Assembly (NCBI GenBank): GCA_900321775.1
Contig: ONXE01000062.1
Location: 1 to 10,077, forward strand
Origin: an uncultured Bacteroidales bacterium
GTDB lineage: Bacteria > Bacteroidota > Bacteroidia > Bacteroidales > Paludibacteraceae
Direction: 5' to 3'
Length of the DNA: 10,077 nt
Positions within the stretch are counted from its first letter, which is position 1, and each line of letters starts with the position of its first letter. The position numbers and the translations under genes are program-made. The notes below the pieces were generated by a model, which was not told where the DNA came from, did not search any database, and saw only the letters and a list, made by a program, of their open reading frames with translations. Below are positions 1 through 9,200 of the stretch, one piece after another.

Positions 1-17
1 CCTGCCAACCAAAAACA

Positions 18-2354
18 ATGAGCCGGTTCCGAGAAATACTGCTGTGCTGGCTGCTACTTGCGGGAAGCAGCGCTTTTGCATTGGAGACTCGTATCATCGG
101 CGAGGTACTATCGGCCTCTACGGGCGAGCCGTTGGCCAACGTGTCTGTGTTCTTCAAGGGCACACAAGTGGGCACTACCACCGACGAACGCGGCTCGTTT
201 TACCTGCATGTAGAGTTGATGCGAACGGCTCAACTGACTTTTTCGTGCATCGGCTACAAGACGCAGCGCCTTACCGTCGAGCCTGGCAAAGACGTGGGGA
301 TGCAAGTGGTGCTGGAAGAGAAACGCAACAATCTGGAGGAAGTGGTAGTGCTTCCGGGCGCCAATCCAGCCTTGCCGCTGATGGACTCGGTTCGCGCACA
401 CCGGCGGGACAACATGCCCTCGGATGCGTCAATGGATGGCGAGACCGACCTGCGGTATTTTCTCTCTCACATCACGAGCAAAACACTGAAACGGCGGCTT
501 TGGAAGTCACTCGAGAGCGGAATGATCAGGCAGGAGGACTCAACCTATATCCTGCCTCTACCGCAAAATATGTACACGTTTTTGAGTGTTCCCATGCCTG
601 ATCACCTGGATTTCTACAACCCCACCCTGCCCTTTGGCGGGCTGTCGCTACTGTCGCCCACGGCGGCTTCGGCTCCGGCCTACTACCGGTATTTCCTGGT
701 TGACTCGCTGGAAACGCCGAAACGCTACATCATAGACTTCCGGCCAAAGAACTCGTTCGACCCGCTTTTCACGGGTTCGATGACCATCGACTCGGCCACA
801 TACTCCCTGACTGAGGTCACGGCATCTGTACCCAAGGATGCGAACATCAATTTCCTGACCTCGCTCCACTACAACAGCCGATACGAAGAACAAACACTCA
901 CCAACGAACAGATTGCGGCCGTTATGGATATAGCCGTGCGGACCGACAGCAGCCACACTTTCCCCGCTTTGCTGGCCAAGCAACACTATAGTAATGAGCC
1001 TGTTAAGTCCAGTATTACTATTGAGAATAGAGAGACTAGTAAGACTAGAGAGACTAGTACGACTAGTAATCCTGCAGAGACGAGTCTCCCCGACAGCACA
1101 CCCGGGTTGATTCGGTTTCTGAGTTGGTTTGCGTGGATCTACCACACGGGTTATGCCAAGACCGGCACGCCGGTGGACATAGGCAAACTGATAGAGGTGC
1201 TGCAAATCAACCGCTACGAGAAACTGCATATGGGCCTGCCTTTCCGCACCAACGAGAAGCTGTTCCCGCACGTGTCGCTGGAAGGTTATGTAGGCTATGG
1301 TTTGCGAGACCGCGGCGTCAAATACAAAGCGCAGGCGCAGGTGCTTCTTCCCGTAGAGCGCAGACATATGTTAGGCGCCTATTGGTGGGACCACTACGTC
1401 TATAGCGAGGTGTCGCCTTTCGACGAACTGATGTGCGAGAACAATTGGGGCTACGGCAATATGTCGTTCACCACGTACGTCTTGCAGGACATTTTCTACA
1501 AGAACAGCCACGCCACAACTACTGCTGTGCGCAAACGCGAGTTCCGCCTTTGGGCTGAAAATGACTGGTGCAGCAGCCGCGGAGCCATGCCGGGCGTGGA
1601 GACGACGCTGTCCGTACAGATAGGCCGTATGGGCTATGGTGACGCATGCCGGTACCATTACTACGACATGCCGTCGTTCCGCTACAGTTCCTTCTCGGGC
1701 GTGGTACGTCTGGGCTGGCAGGAACAAGTGGCGGACTTGTACATGACGCGCAAACATATCTATTCCAAATACCCCACCCTGTTCCTGGGCGCAGAAATGG
1801 GTTCGTACCAAATGGACGGGGAGGATCACTACCATGTGTATGGCAACCTGAACCTGCTGGTGCGGCACGATGCACAGTTAGGCATGGGCGGTACGTTGTC
1901 GTACACGTTCGGGGCGGGCATCGTTTTGGGGGCAGTGCCTTATCCGCTGCTGGCCATCATGGACGGCAATCAGAGTTATTCGTACGCGCCGACACGTTTC
2001 ACGCTGATGAACAACGCCCAGTTTATGGCGGACAAGTACCTGATATTGCATGCGGACTGGAACGGCCAAGGCATACTATTCAACCGCATACCGGGTGTAC
2101 GTTATGCCCGGCTGAGGGAACTGGTGGAGATGAAAGTGGCGTATGGCGGGCTGTCGGACAAGCAGAAACGTCTGAACAGCACGTTGGAAGGCGCCCCCAC
2201 GCAGACACTGACCATTCCGTACGTGGAAGTGGGTGTGGGTATTGGTAATATCCTGCGCATCGCGGACGTGATGAGCGTATGGAGGCTGACGAATGTGGGT
2301 GACGGTGTAACTCCGCGTTGGGCTATCCGTTTTCGCCTCAATTTAGGACTATAA
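18..2354 (+). CDS. DUF5686 / carboxypeptidase-regulatory-like outer-membrane protein
   Basis: 778 residues. Residues 1-21 look like a signal peptide (MSRFREILLCWLLLAGSSAFA, cleavage after AFA), which supports the ATG at 18. Residues about 25-105 form a carboxypeptidase-regulatory-like beta-sandwich (GEPLANVSVFFKGTQVGTTT, then DERGSFYL and CIGYKTQ), as found at the N-terminus of many Bacteroidota TonB-dependent receptors. The rest resembles DUF5686: LEEVVV followed by NPALPLMDSVRAHRRDNMP at about 116-134, and a C-terminal half of short aromatic strands ending WRLTNVGDGVTPRWAIRFRLNLGL, consistent with a beta-barrel with a C-terminal strand. The likely location is the outer membrane. Members of this family have no well-defined biochemical role that I can state. 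A low-complexity Thr/Ser/Glu linker at about 330-360 separates the two halves. Only 17 bp lie upstream, so its promoter and any operon partner are outside the window. Family assignment is by recognition of sequence style, not by a search. Confidence 0.85.
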   Translation: MSRFREILLCWLLLAGSSAFALETRIIGEVLSASTGEPLANVSVFFKGTQVGTTTDERGSFYLHVELMRTAQLTFSCIGYKTQRLTVEPGKDVGMQVVLEEKRNNLEEVVVLPGANPALPLMDSVRAHRRDNMPSDASMDGETDLRYFLSHITSKTLKRRLWKSLESGMIRQEDSTYILPLPQNMYTFLSVPMPDHLDFYNPTLPFGGLSLLSPTAASAPAYYRYFLVDSLETPKRYIIDFRPKNSFDPLFTGSMTIDSATYSLTEVTASVPKDANINFLTSLHYNSRYEEQTLTNEQIAAVMDIAVRTDSSHTFPALLAKQHYSNEPVKSSITIENRETSKTRETSTTSNPAETSLPDSTPGLIRFLSWFAWIYHTGYAKTGTPVDIGKLIEVLQINRYEKLHMGLPFRTNEKLFPHVSLEGYVGYGLRDRGVKYKAQAQVLLPVERRHMLGAYWWDHYVYSEVSPFDELMCENNWGYGNMSFTTYVLQDIFYKNSHATTTAVRKREFRLWAENDWCSSRGAMPGVETTLSVQIGRMGYGDACRYHYYDMPSFRYSSFSGVVRLGWQEQVADLYMTRKHIYSKYPTLFLGAEMGSYQMDGEDHYHVYGNLNLLVRHDAQLGMGGTLSYTFGAGIVLGAVPYPLLAIMDGNQSYSYAPTRFTLMNNAQFMADKYLILHADWNGQGILFNRIPGVRYARLRELVEMKVAYGGLSDKQKRLNSTLEGAPTQTLTIPYVEVGVGIGNILRIADVMSVWRLTNVGDGVTPRWAIRFRLNLGL
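1033..1068 (+). repeat. In-frame 9-bp minisatellite (4 copies) in the DUF5686 gene
   Basis: Four tandem 9-bp units: AGACTAGTA, AGACTAGAG, AGACTAGTA, CGACTAGTA. In the gene's frame they give the tripeptides ETS, KTR, ETS and TTS (residues about 339-350), inside a hydrophilic linker. The surrounding stretch, about 990-1090, is richer in A/T and in ACT/AGT codons than the rest of the gene, which favours acc/acg/agc/tcg. The 9-bp period keeps the frame, so copy-number change would alter linker length without a frameshift. Replication slippage is the likely origin (inference). Confidence 0.8.
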
Positions 2355-2391
2355 TTGCACGTTTTTTAACCAAAATCATAAAAAATTGCAC

Positions 2392-2420
2392 AAAATACAC
2401 CCAAAAAGTGTATTTTTTTT
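2392..2420 (+). terminator. Intrinsic terminator after the DUF5686 gene
   Basis: A 9-bp perfect stem (AAAATACAC, 2392-2400, with GTGTATTTT, 2408-2416) encloses a 7-nt loop, CCAAAAA. The T-run continues to 2420. It lies 38 bp after the stop codon. The stem is AT-rich with only three G-C pairs, so the terminator may be leaky. Its T-run merges into the TTTG of the following promoter. Confidence 0.65.
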
Positions 2421-2449
2421 GCGTATTTCATAAAAAAGCAGTACCTTTG
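2418..2449 (+). promoter_or_regulatory. Bacteroidota-type promoter for the AraC regulator and flippase genes
   Basis: A -33-like TTTG at 2418-2421 and a -7 element TACCTTTG at 2442-2449 are separated by 20 bp. This matches the Bacteroides sigma-ABfr consensus TTTG-N19-21-TAnnTTTG. Transcription would begin near 2455, giving a leader of about 18 nt before the ATG at 2473. No Shine-Dalgarno sequence is visible, which is usual in this phylum. Confidence 0.75.
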
Positions 2450-2472
2450 TACCGCTTTAAGAATATACGAAT

Positions 2473-3324
2473 ATGTCAGAAGCCAACAATATACCCTTGC
2501 TGGACTGTCCGAAGGACTACCTGATCGGCGACGCCAGCGGTAAAGTAATGAACGAGTACGGGCGTTTCCCGTGTAAAATCAAGTGTGGCGTATATGCGCT
2601 AATGGTTCGCGGTGAGGCCAAAGCCACTATCAATATCACCGACTACGAGTTCCACCAGAATGATCTGTTGCTGCTGGAACCCGGTTCTTTCCTGCTGATT
2701 CATCAGTTCTCGGAGGACGCGCTGGTGTACTATGTGCTGTTCTCGTCGTCTTTCCTTGAGAAGAACACGTTCTCGACGCATATGTCGCTCACGTCGATGC
2801 AGATGACCAACCCTATCCTGCATCTACCGGACGATATTGCTTCAGTGGCCAAGCACGTGGTGGACACGCTGGTAGAAGCCAGCAACTGCCAACCCTCGCA
2901 GCTCGGGCCGAACAAGATGCTGCATATCTTCAATCTGCTGCAGACATCGTTTGCCGAGTTGACCCGCGAATTGTTGCATACTGATACCCGTCCCATGGAC
3001 CGCAAGAACGAGATCTATCAGGAGTATAACCAATTGGTAATGAAACACTACCACGAGTGGCACCATGTGTCGCAGTACGCTGAAGCGATGCACCTGACGC
3101 TGCCGCACCTGAGTTCCACTATCAAGCAGGCTTCGGACAAGACGGCAGGCGACCTGATTACCGATGCCATCCTCACGGACGCCAAAGCGCAACTAAGGCT
3201 GACGACACTGCAAATCAAGGAGATAGCCATTTCACTTGGGTTTGAGAACGTGGCCTTTTTCAACCGTTTCTTCAAGAGTCATACGGGCTTGACGCCTAAA
3301 GCGTACCGAATGGCTGTACTGTGA
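2473..3324 (+). CDS. AraC-family transcriptional regulator
   Basis: 283 residues, typical of the family. Residues about 35-95 look like a small cupin-type sensor domain (strands such as GVYALMVRGEAKATI, DLLLLEPGSFLLIHQF and VYYVLF). Residues about 185-283 are the AraC DNA-binding domain. The first helix-turn-helix is around VSQYAEAMHLTLPHLSSTIK (199-218). The second is LQIKEIAISLGFENVAFFNR (246-265), followed by the family signature FFKSHTGLTPKAYR. It should bind DNA and activate or repress transcription in response to an unknown ligand. It has its own promoter and is followed after 5 bp by the flippase-like gene, so the two are probably co-transcribed. Targets cannot be read from the sequence; plausible candidates are its own unit or the nearby susC-like operon (inference). 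Sensor type is uncertain, family is secure. Confidence 0.93.
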   Translation: MSEANNIPLLDCPKDYLIGDASGKVMNEYGRFPCKIKCGVYALMVRGEAKATINITDYEFHQNDLLLLEPGSFLLIHQFSEDALVYYVLFSSSFLEKNTFSTHMSLTSMQMTNPILHLPDDIASVAKHVVDTLVEASNCQPSQLGPNKMLHIFNLLQTSFAELTRELLHTDTRPMDRKNEIYQEYNQLVMKHYHEWHHVSQYAEAMHLTLPHLSSTIKQASDKTAGDLITDAILTDAKAQLRLTTLQIKEIAISLGFENVAFFNRFFKSHTGLTPKAYRMAVL

Positions 3325-3329
3325 TACTG

Positions 3330-4268
3330 ATGAAAAAACTTACCGGCAAAACAATATTCAACGTGCTGCTGGTGGTGGCGGCGTATGGCTATTTGATCTA
3401 TACGTTCGTCACTTTCGACAGCTACGATGAGTTGCTGGAGCATTTCCGTTCCGCAGGCTGGCAGCAATATGGCGCGCTGGCAGTGGCGGCTATGCTGATC
3501 CCGCTGAATTTCTTCCTGGAGGCGTACAAATGGCGTTACCTGCTCCGCAAACTGGAGCCGATGTCCATGCTGGAGGCGCAAAGGCAAGTGTACTACGGTT
3601 TCCTTGGCGCGATGCTGACGCCGGAACGGTTAGGCGACTATCCCACGCGCGTAACACGCATAGCGGACAAGGACAAGTGGCTCCCCGCCATAGCGCTGGG
3701 ATTTGTAGGCACGATGGGTTTGTCCACAGTGAACATGTCCGGCGGCCTTTTGTCGCTGCTTTTCTCGGGTCTGGAGGTAGGCGGCGCGAACAAGGACAAG
3801 GTGCTGGTCATCTCGTGTCTGCTGCTGGTACTGTTCGTAGCCGTAGTGCTACTGATGCCGTATATGGCGCGCTGGATGAGCAAACGGGAGCGTAAGGGCA
3901 CATGGCACACGATGGTAGAGGTAATGAGAGATTTCTCGCCTTGGGAGTTTCCCGTGATTGTGGGCCTCTCGTTCCTGCGCTATGTCACCTATTGCACGCA
4001 ACTGTTGCTGGTGCTGGTGTTCTGCGGCGTAAACCTGACGCCGATGCAGTACCTGACTATCATTCCAATTCACTATCTGTTTGTAACGGTTGTGCCAACC
4101 GTTCCCGTGGCTGATGCTGCGGTTCGCGGCAGCGTAGGCGTGCTGATCTTCGGAGCGTTTACGGAGAACACGGCAGGCGTGGCTATTGCGGCTATCGTAC
4201 TGTGGATCCTGAACACTATCGTGCCCGCCATCATCGGCACAACGGTTAAGCCGGACAAGGCAAAATGA
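3330..4268 (+). CDS. UPF0104/YbhN-type multi-pass membrane protein (LPG synthase flippase-like domain)
   Basis: 312 residues from the ATG at 3330 (MKKLTGKTIF). A GTG at 3321 in the same frame would overlap the AraC stop codon and add three residues; ATG is preferred because Bacteroidota genes nearly always use it. Hydrophobic segments lie at about 9-28, 48-64, 121-146, 158-178, 206-230, 241-258, 265-278 and 283-303. Between segments 2 and 3 is the conserved-looking stretch YYGFLGAMLTPERLGDYPTR (89-108), and near the end VVPTVPVADAAVRGSVG (254-270), both in the style of UPF0104. The family resembles the lipid-translocating domain of MprF without its synthase domain and is proposed to flip or handle lipid-linked substrates in the inner membrane; the substrate here is unknown. 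The gene follows the AraC regulator by 5 bp, suggesting co-transcription and possibly translational coupling. A lysyl transferase domain is absent, so aminoacylation is not expected. Confidence 0.85.
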   Translation: MKKLTGKTIFNVLLVVAAYGYLIYTFVTFDSYDELLEHFRSAGWQQYGALAVAAMLIPLNFFLEAYKWRYLLRKLEPMSMLEAQRQVYYGFLGAMLTPERLGDYPTRVTRIADKDKWLPAIALGFVGTMGLSTVNMSGGLLSLLFSGLEVGGANKDKVLVISCLLLVLFVAVVLLMPYMARWMSKRERKGTWHTMVEVMRDFSPWEFPVIVGLSFLRYVTYCTQLLLVLVFCGVNLTPMQYLTIIPIHYLFVTVVPTVPVADAAVRGSVGVLIFGAFTENTAGVAIAAIVLWILNTIVPAIIGTTVKPDKAK

Positions 4269-4287
4269 ACGCAGCCCGTTCGCTTAT

Positions 4288-4353
4288 ATCCTAATAATAA
4301 CATAATAATATCCTAATAATAACATAATAATAGCATAATAATATCCTAATAGA
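4288..4353. repeat. 11-bp tandem repeat array, six units (TAATAAT type)
   Basis: Six consecutive 11-bp units fill 66 bp: ATCCTAATAAT, AACATAATAAT, ATCCTAATAAT, AACATAATAAT, AGCATAATAAT, ATCCTAATAGA. The first four units also make an exact 22-bp direct duplication (4288-4309 and 4310-4331). The array begins 20 bp after the flippase stop codon and ends 31 bp before the terminator hairpin, so it lies in the 3' untranslated part of the regulator/flippase transcript. No function is known to me. The last unit is degenerate, so the exact copy number depends on how strictly units are counted. Confidence 0.85.
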
Positions 4354-4383
4354 GGTTGCTACGAGATAGCATCAGAGGACACC

Positions 4384-4412
4384 AAAAAGAGCACCCCGAA
4401 GGATGCTCTTTT
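4384..4412. terminator. Bidirectional terminator between the flippase gene and the susD-like gene
   Basis: AAAAGAGCA (4385-4393) pairs with TGCTCTTTT (4404-4412), with two inner C-G pairs and a four-base loop. On the plus strand one C-A mismatch interrupts the stem, and the T-run is TTTTCTT. Read on the minus strand the same position is a U-G wobble, the loop is UUCG closed by C-G (a known stable tetraloop), and the tail is five U. It therefore serves both convergent units and looks stronger for the susCD direction. It lies 41 bp past the susD-like stop codon. Confidence 0.88.
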
Positions 4413-4453
4413 CTTATGTTGGAGGGAGTTACCCCTCTGTCAATTCGCTATGC

Positions 4454-6202
4454 TTACCAACCGTAGTTCTGGCCAATCTCCGGATTGAGGGTCTGCTGGT
4501 CAGACGGAATCGGGAAGAGGTAGTACTTGTTGTTGTAAATACGGTTGTTTCCGCTGGAGCAGTCGATGTAACCTTCTGCGTCGATGTCAGGATGGCTGGC
4601 GCCTGCAGCGATAGCAGCATCTACGTCGAACAGTTTGTCCGCATCGGCAGACGTACCAATCCATGCACCCTTCTTCTGGTCAGGATACTTCTGGGTGTCA
4701 AGGAGGTAGAGGCAATGCCAGCGCTGAAGAGCATAGTAACGGTCGTTGATATCGTACATCAACTCAATACGACGTTCACGACGGATCTCATAGATGAGGT
4801 CGCTTACGTTCATGTTCTTGCGCGGGTCGCTAACTACGGTGAAGCCCCAGATGTTGCCTGCACGAGCGCGCAGTTTGTCGAGGGTCAAACTCTGAACGGT
4901 ACCGTCGAACTCACCCAGCTCAGCCTTGGCCTCAGCATAGTTGAGGTAGATAACGGCGAGCCAGAAGATAGGAGCGTCGGTATCGCCCTGGCCGATAGAC
5001 TGACGGCGAACGCGGTCCAGTGCCTTGGTATCGAACTTCAGCACACCGTAACCGGTGGAAGAGGTCGATTCAGATGCGTTCTTGCCTGCCTCGGTAGTCG
5101 GGTCGTCAGCATAACGAGCCACACCGTTGCCGGGGAACTGCAGCGCAGCGTCCACATGAACGGCCAGACGCGGGTCACGCTTGGCAATCTGGGCGCCTAC
5201 ATTGGGCTTGCCGTTAACCAGCGTACCGTGGTCGTCTCCGTAGGCCATCAAGTCACCTTCGTCAGACAGATATGCGTTGAAGGCATCCTTGGTCATACCG
5301 TTCACGATGGTAGAACCGCAGGTGTAGTCGATAACCGAATGGCCCAGGGTCGGATAGTTGTAGTGCTTGTAGAGAATCATCTCGGGGTTACCCTCCAGGT
5401 TGAGCGAAGTATAGACATTGGTGTACTTCGGCGTCAGCGAGTAAGCGTTGGTGCTACCCATGATGGCCTCACAAGCGTTGCAGCACTCGCGCAGATATTG
5501 CTTGGCGCGGTCCTCGTTCGGAGCCTTCTGGCCATCAGCCTCTACACGGTAGCGGCAGAACGTACCTTCGTACAAGCAGATCTCGGCCTTCATGGCATTA
5601 GCCACATTCTGGTTGAGCTGCGTTCTGGAGGTGCTGTTGAGGGTCATGTTCTCCACTGCGAAGTTGAGGTCAGCAAGAACCGAGTCCATCACGATGTCGC
5701 GGTCGATACGCGGACCATAGAGGATGTCGGCGTCAGCCTTCGGGTCGAGCACGTGGTTCACCCAGTAGCAGTCACCAAAGCCGCGAACGACCTTGTAGTG
5801 ATACCATGCACGCATCAGACGAGCCACGCCCATCCAGTGCTTTTTCTGAACGCTGGTCATCGACTCGATGCCCGGAATAGCCTCAACAAGGAGGTTGCAA
5901 CGACGAATGTTGCTGTAGGGGCTGTTCCAAGCGCTGGCCGTTGCAGGCTGCTGCATGAAGGTCCACTGCTCAACACCGGTCTTGGCCTGGTCGTCGTTGA
6001 GAATATTGAAATAGAAATCACCGCTGTAGCCCGAGAAGGCAGAATAGAAATAGTTGGCGAACAGCTCGACATTTTCTACACTGGTGAAATAGTTCGATTT
6101 GGTGAAGCTGTCATCGGGGTCATTGTTGAGTATGTCGCAACTCGTGAATGCCAACATCACCGACATGGTTAAAATCGCTATCTTTTTCATAACTGTAGTC
6201 AT
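4454..6202 (-). CDS. SusD/RagB-family surface nutrient-binding lipoprotein
   Basis: 582 residues, a usual size for SusD-like proteins. A lipoprotein signal peptide ends LAFTSC, with the lipidated Cys at 22. The acidic stretch after it (DILNNDPDD) fits the surface-export signal of Bacteroidota lipoproteins. An in-frame MKKIAIL start at 6190 is also possible and would give a shorter, more typical signal peptide. Family hallmarks are WNSPYSNIRRCNLLVE (92-107), ARLMRAWYHYKVVRGFGDCY (127-146), the C-terminal EIRRERRIELMYDINDRYY segment, and the ending LFPIPSDQQTLNPEIGQNYGW minus a few residues of variation from the usual NPGY. It should form the lid of the SusC-like transporter and bind the substrate at the cell surface. 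The gene follows the susC-like gene by 36 bp in the same operon and ends at the shared terminator. The substrate is unknown. Confidence 0.95.
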   Translation of the reverse strand: MTTVMKKIAILTMSVMLAFTSCDILNNDPDDSFTKSNYFTSVENVELFANYFYSAFSGYSGDFYFNILNDDQAKTGVEQWTFMQQPATASAWNSPYSNIRRCNLLVEAIPGIESMTSVQKKHWMGVARLMRAWYHYKVVRGFGDCYWVNHVLDPKADADILYGPRIDRDIVMDSVLADLNFAVENMTLNSTSRTQLNQNVANAMKAEICLYEGTFCRYRVEADGQKAPNEDRAKQYLRECCNACEAIMGSTNAYSLTPKYTNVYTSLNLEGNPEMILYKHYNYPTLGHSVIDYTCGSTIVNGMTKDAFNAYLSDEGDLMAYGDDHGTLVNGKPNVGAQIAKRDPRLAVHVDAALQFPGNGVARYADDPTTEAGKNASESTSSTGYGVLKFDTKALDRVRRQSIGQGDTDAPIFWLAVIYLNYAEAKAELGEFDGTVQSLTLDKLRARAGNIWGFTVVSDPRKNMNVSDLIYEIRRERRIELMYDINDRYYALQRWHCLYLLDTQKYPDQKKGAWIGTSADADKLFDVDAAIAAGASHPDIDAEGYIDCSSGNNRIYNNKYYLFPIPSDQQTLNPEIGQNYGW

Positions 6203-6238
6203 TTTAAAAAGTTAAAATCATTTGTCCAACCTGCCATA

Positions 6239-9200
6239 TTAGAATTCAACCTGCAGACCAACGCTATAGGTGCGGTAGATCGGTTCGGCGCGTCCCCAGG
6301 ATGCGTTAGCAGTCGAGCCGTTGTAACCTGCTCCTGTACCGGTACCCGTAGAAACCTCGGGGTCGATGCCGGTGCCTTGGTTGTGGTTGATAATGTCAAA
6401 CGGATTCAGGATAGAACCGTAGATACGAACCTTCTCGATGGTAGCCTTGCGGGTCAGCTGACGAGGCAGGGTGTAACCGAGGGTGATGTTCTTCAGACGC
6501 AGGTAAGCCATGTTAACGATATACTTGGTCTGCGGATAGAAGTTGTGGTTACCGTTGTCGATAATCGAGCTGGAGATGTTACCCTTGCCGTTGTTCGTGC
6601 CCCAAGGATAGGGGAAACGCTTGCTTTGGTCAATCTGGTTGTTGTCTATCATCTCCTTGGTGATGTACTGGTCAACCATGTTGGAGTAGAGCGCGTCAGC
6701 ACCACGCATGAACGGCATAACAAATGCCGAGGTGGTCCACATCTCACGCTTGCCTACACCCTGGAAGAATACGTCGAAGTCGATGTTTCCGCCCGGGGTC
6801 TCATAGTCGAAACCGGCACGCAGCGAGTACTGATAACGCGGAGTCCAGTTACCAATCTTGATAAGGTCACCGTGGTTCTCGGGAGTACCGTCACCTGCGT
6901 CAATCACGCCGTCGTTGTTCTGGTCCACAAACTTGATGTCGCCCGGGCCATATACGAAGCCGTCAGCCTCCAGACCCACCTGGCTGGCAATACCGTCCTT
7001 GTAGATCCAAGCACCGGCATCGTCCTTGCCGTTGAAGTCTTCATTGGTGAAGTAACGGTCTGTCTGGAAGCCCCAGATTTCACCGTATTCCTTGCCTGCA
7101 TAGTACTCGTTGATCAGGTTGTTGCTGTCCCACTTGGTAACAACCGACTTGTAGTCAGCCAGGTTGGCAGTAGCGTAAACGTTCCATTTGCCGAACTGCT
7201 GATGCCAGTCGATGGTCAATTCCCAACCGCGAGTGCGGAGCGAACCGGCGTTCTCATAGGCTGCATTGATACCGATTACGTCGGGCAGTGCCTTACCGGG
7301 AGCCAACATGTTCTTCGTGTCACGCTGGAACCAGTCGAAGGTTACGTTCAAAGCGTTGTTCAGGAAGCCCAGGTCGATACCCACGTTCGTGGTGTTGATG
7401 GTCTCCCAAGTCAGAGCCGAGCTGACCATCTTCGGCTGACCGAAGTAGTCGAGCAGACCGGTTCCGGCTGCGTTGAACCAGCTCACACCGGCGGTATATT
7501 TAGCCATCGTCTCGAGGAACATATTCGAACCTACCTCCTGGTTACCTACGGAACCGTAAGAAGCACGTACCTTCAAGTTGCTCACATAATCCTTAGCTTT
7601 GCCGAAGTAAGCCTCTTCGGAGATACGATAACCGATAGAAGCCGAGGGGAAGAATGCCCACTGGTTGCCTGAGGGGAACTTGCTCGAACCGTCGAAGCGG
7701 CCGTTCAATTCGATCAGGTAAATACCCTTGTAGTCATAGTTGATACGGCCGAAGAAACCTACGGAACCGTTGTGGCTGTGGCTCTGGCTGTAGTCAGTGT
7801 CAGTGGTATCGTTGGTCAGAATCAACTCAGGCATGTTCAGGTCCTGCAGGTTGTAACGGGTCAGCGAGAGATACTTGGTCTCGTCCTTATCCAGGTTGGC
7901 ACCGGCCATTACATTCAGGTGGTGATTCTCGGCAAAGGTGCCGTTGTAGTTCAGATAAGCGTTAGCCACATGCTTAGCCATCGTGGTGTAGCTCTGCGTA
8001 GCAAAAGTGCTATAGCCCGTGAAGCGGGTCTGAGGAGTCGGATCCTCACCCAGCATACCCCAAGTGTAGTAAGTGGTAGAGGGCAGATAAACGCTCTTGT
8101 AGTCAACCAGTTTGCTTACATAGGTGTAGTCTGCGTTCAAGTTGAACTTGTGGTCCTTCTTGTTGATGAAGTCAATCTTCGCGAACGCACCTGCACGCAT
8201 ATACGCGTTCTTAGTAGTGATGTCTCCGGCGGTGTTCAAGGCGCCCAGATAGGTGTACGCATCCGTACGTTTGCCGTCTGCGTCCTCCCAGTAGCCGTAA
8301 GGACCAAAGAACGAACCCCAGCGCCACAGGTACTGATACGAACCGCAGCCACGGGTCGAAGGTGTGGTGTAGTTCTTCTGGCTGTAGTTGAAACGGGCAC
8401 CTACGGTCAACCAATCCGTAGCCTGAGTGGACAGGTTAACGGTGGCGTTGTACTTGCGCAGTTTGTTGGGGTGGAAGTTCATCAGAGACTGCTCCTGGTC
8501 ATAACCCATCGACATGTAGTACTGGGTCTTACCGGAGTTACCCTGAACAGACAGGTTGTGCTGCATCGACGGAGCCGCCTTGTTGAACATGATGCCTACT
8601 ACGTCCCAGTCGGTATAGTAACCGAACTCATCGTAGTCGATACCATACTTCATCGGCTGATAACCGGCCTTCTTGCCGCCATAATAGGCGTAGCTCTTCT
8701 CAGCGCCCTCTCTGAAGTGATCCGTGTCCAGATAAGCACCGAACAACTCCACTTCCAGGCCCATGCGGTAGTTCACCTCCTTGAGGCCTTCCACCTGCTG
8801 CATAACGGTCGGATAGTTAGGCAGCTCTGTTGCCTGGCTCCAGCCGAAATAGCCTGAATAAGTCACCTTGCACTTGTCAGCATCCTTGGCAGTCTTGGTC
8901 GTGATCAAGATCACACCAAAGGCAGCGCGCGTACCGTAAATCGAAGCCGACGATGCGTCCTTCAATACGGAGATGCTCTCGATGTCATTTCCGTTCAGGT
9001 AGGAGATGTTGTCCACAGGAACACCATCCACTACGTACAACGGAGGCGTGCTACCGCTGTTCGACAGCGTACCGACGCCACGAATGACGATGTTCGGGTC
9101 GTCATTGATGTTACCCGTCGAATTGGTGATCGTCAAGCCCGGAACAGCACCTTGCAGTGCGCGGCCTACGTTCGACTGACTCTGGCTCTCCAATGTCTTC

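Noticed and set aside
3321..3329. GTG start for the flippase-like gene overlapping the AraC stop codon
   Set aside because: An ATG nine bases later gives a natural MKK start ahead of the first membrane segment, and GTG starts are uncommon in this phylum. It remains possible.
4288..4353. CRISPR-like array
   Set aside because: The units are 11 bp and directly tandem with no unique spacers, and no cas genes are present. The same applies to 9856-9921.
4403..6172. Long plus-strand open frame of 589 codons antisense to the susD-like gene
   Set aside because: Its translation is rich in Val, Leu, Arg and Thr with no domain pattern, and it lies almost wholly opposite a clear SusD-family gene. It reflects the codon bias of that gene.
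6377..8857. Two plus-strand open frames (6377-7672 and 7772-8857) antisense to the susC-like gene
   Set aside because: Both have the same Val/Leu-rich shadow composition, no recognisable domains and no promoter. The minus-strand SusC gene fully explains the region.
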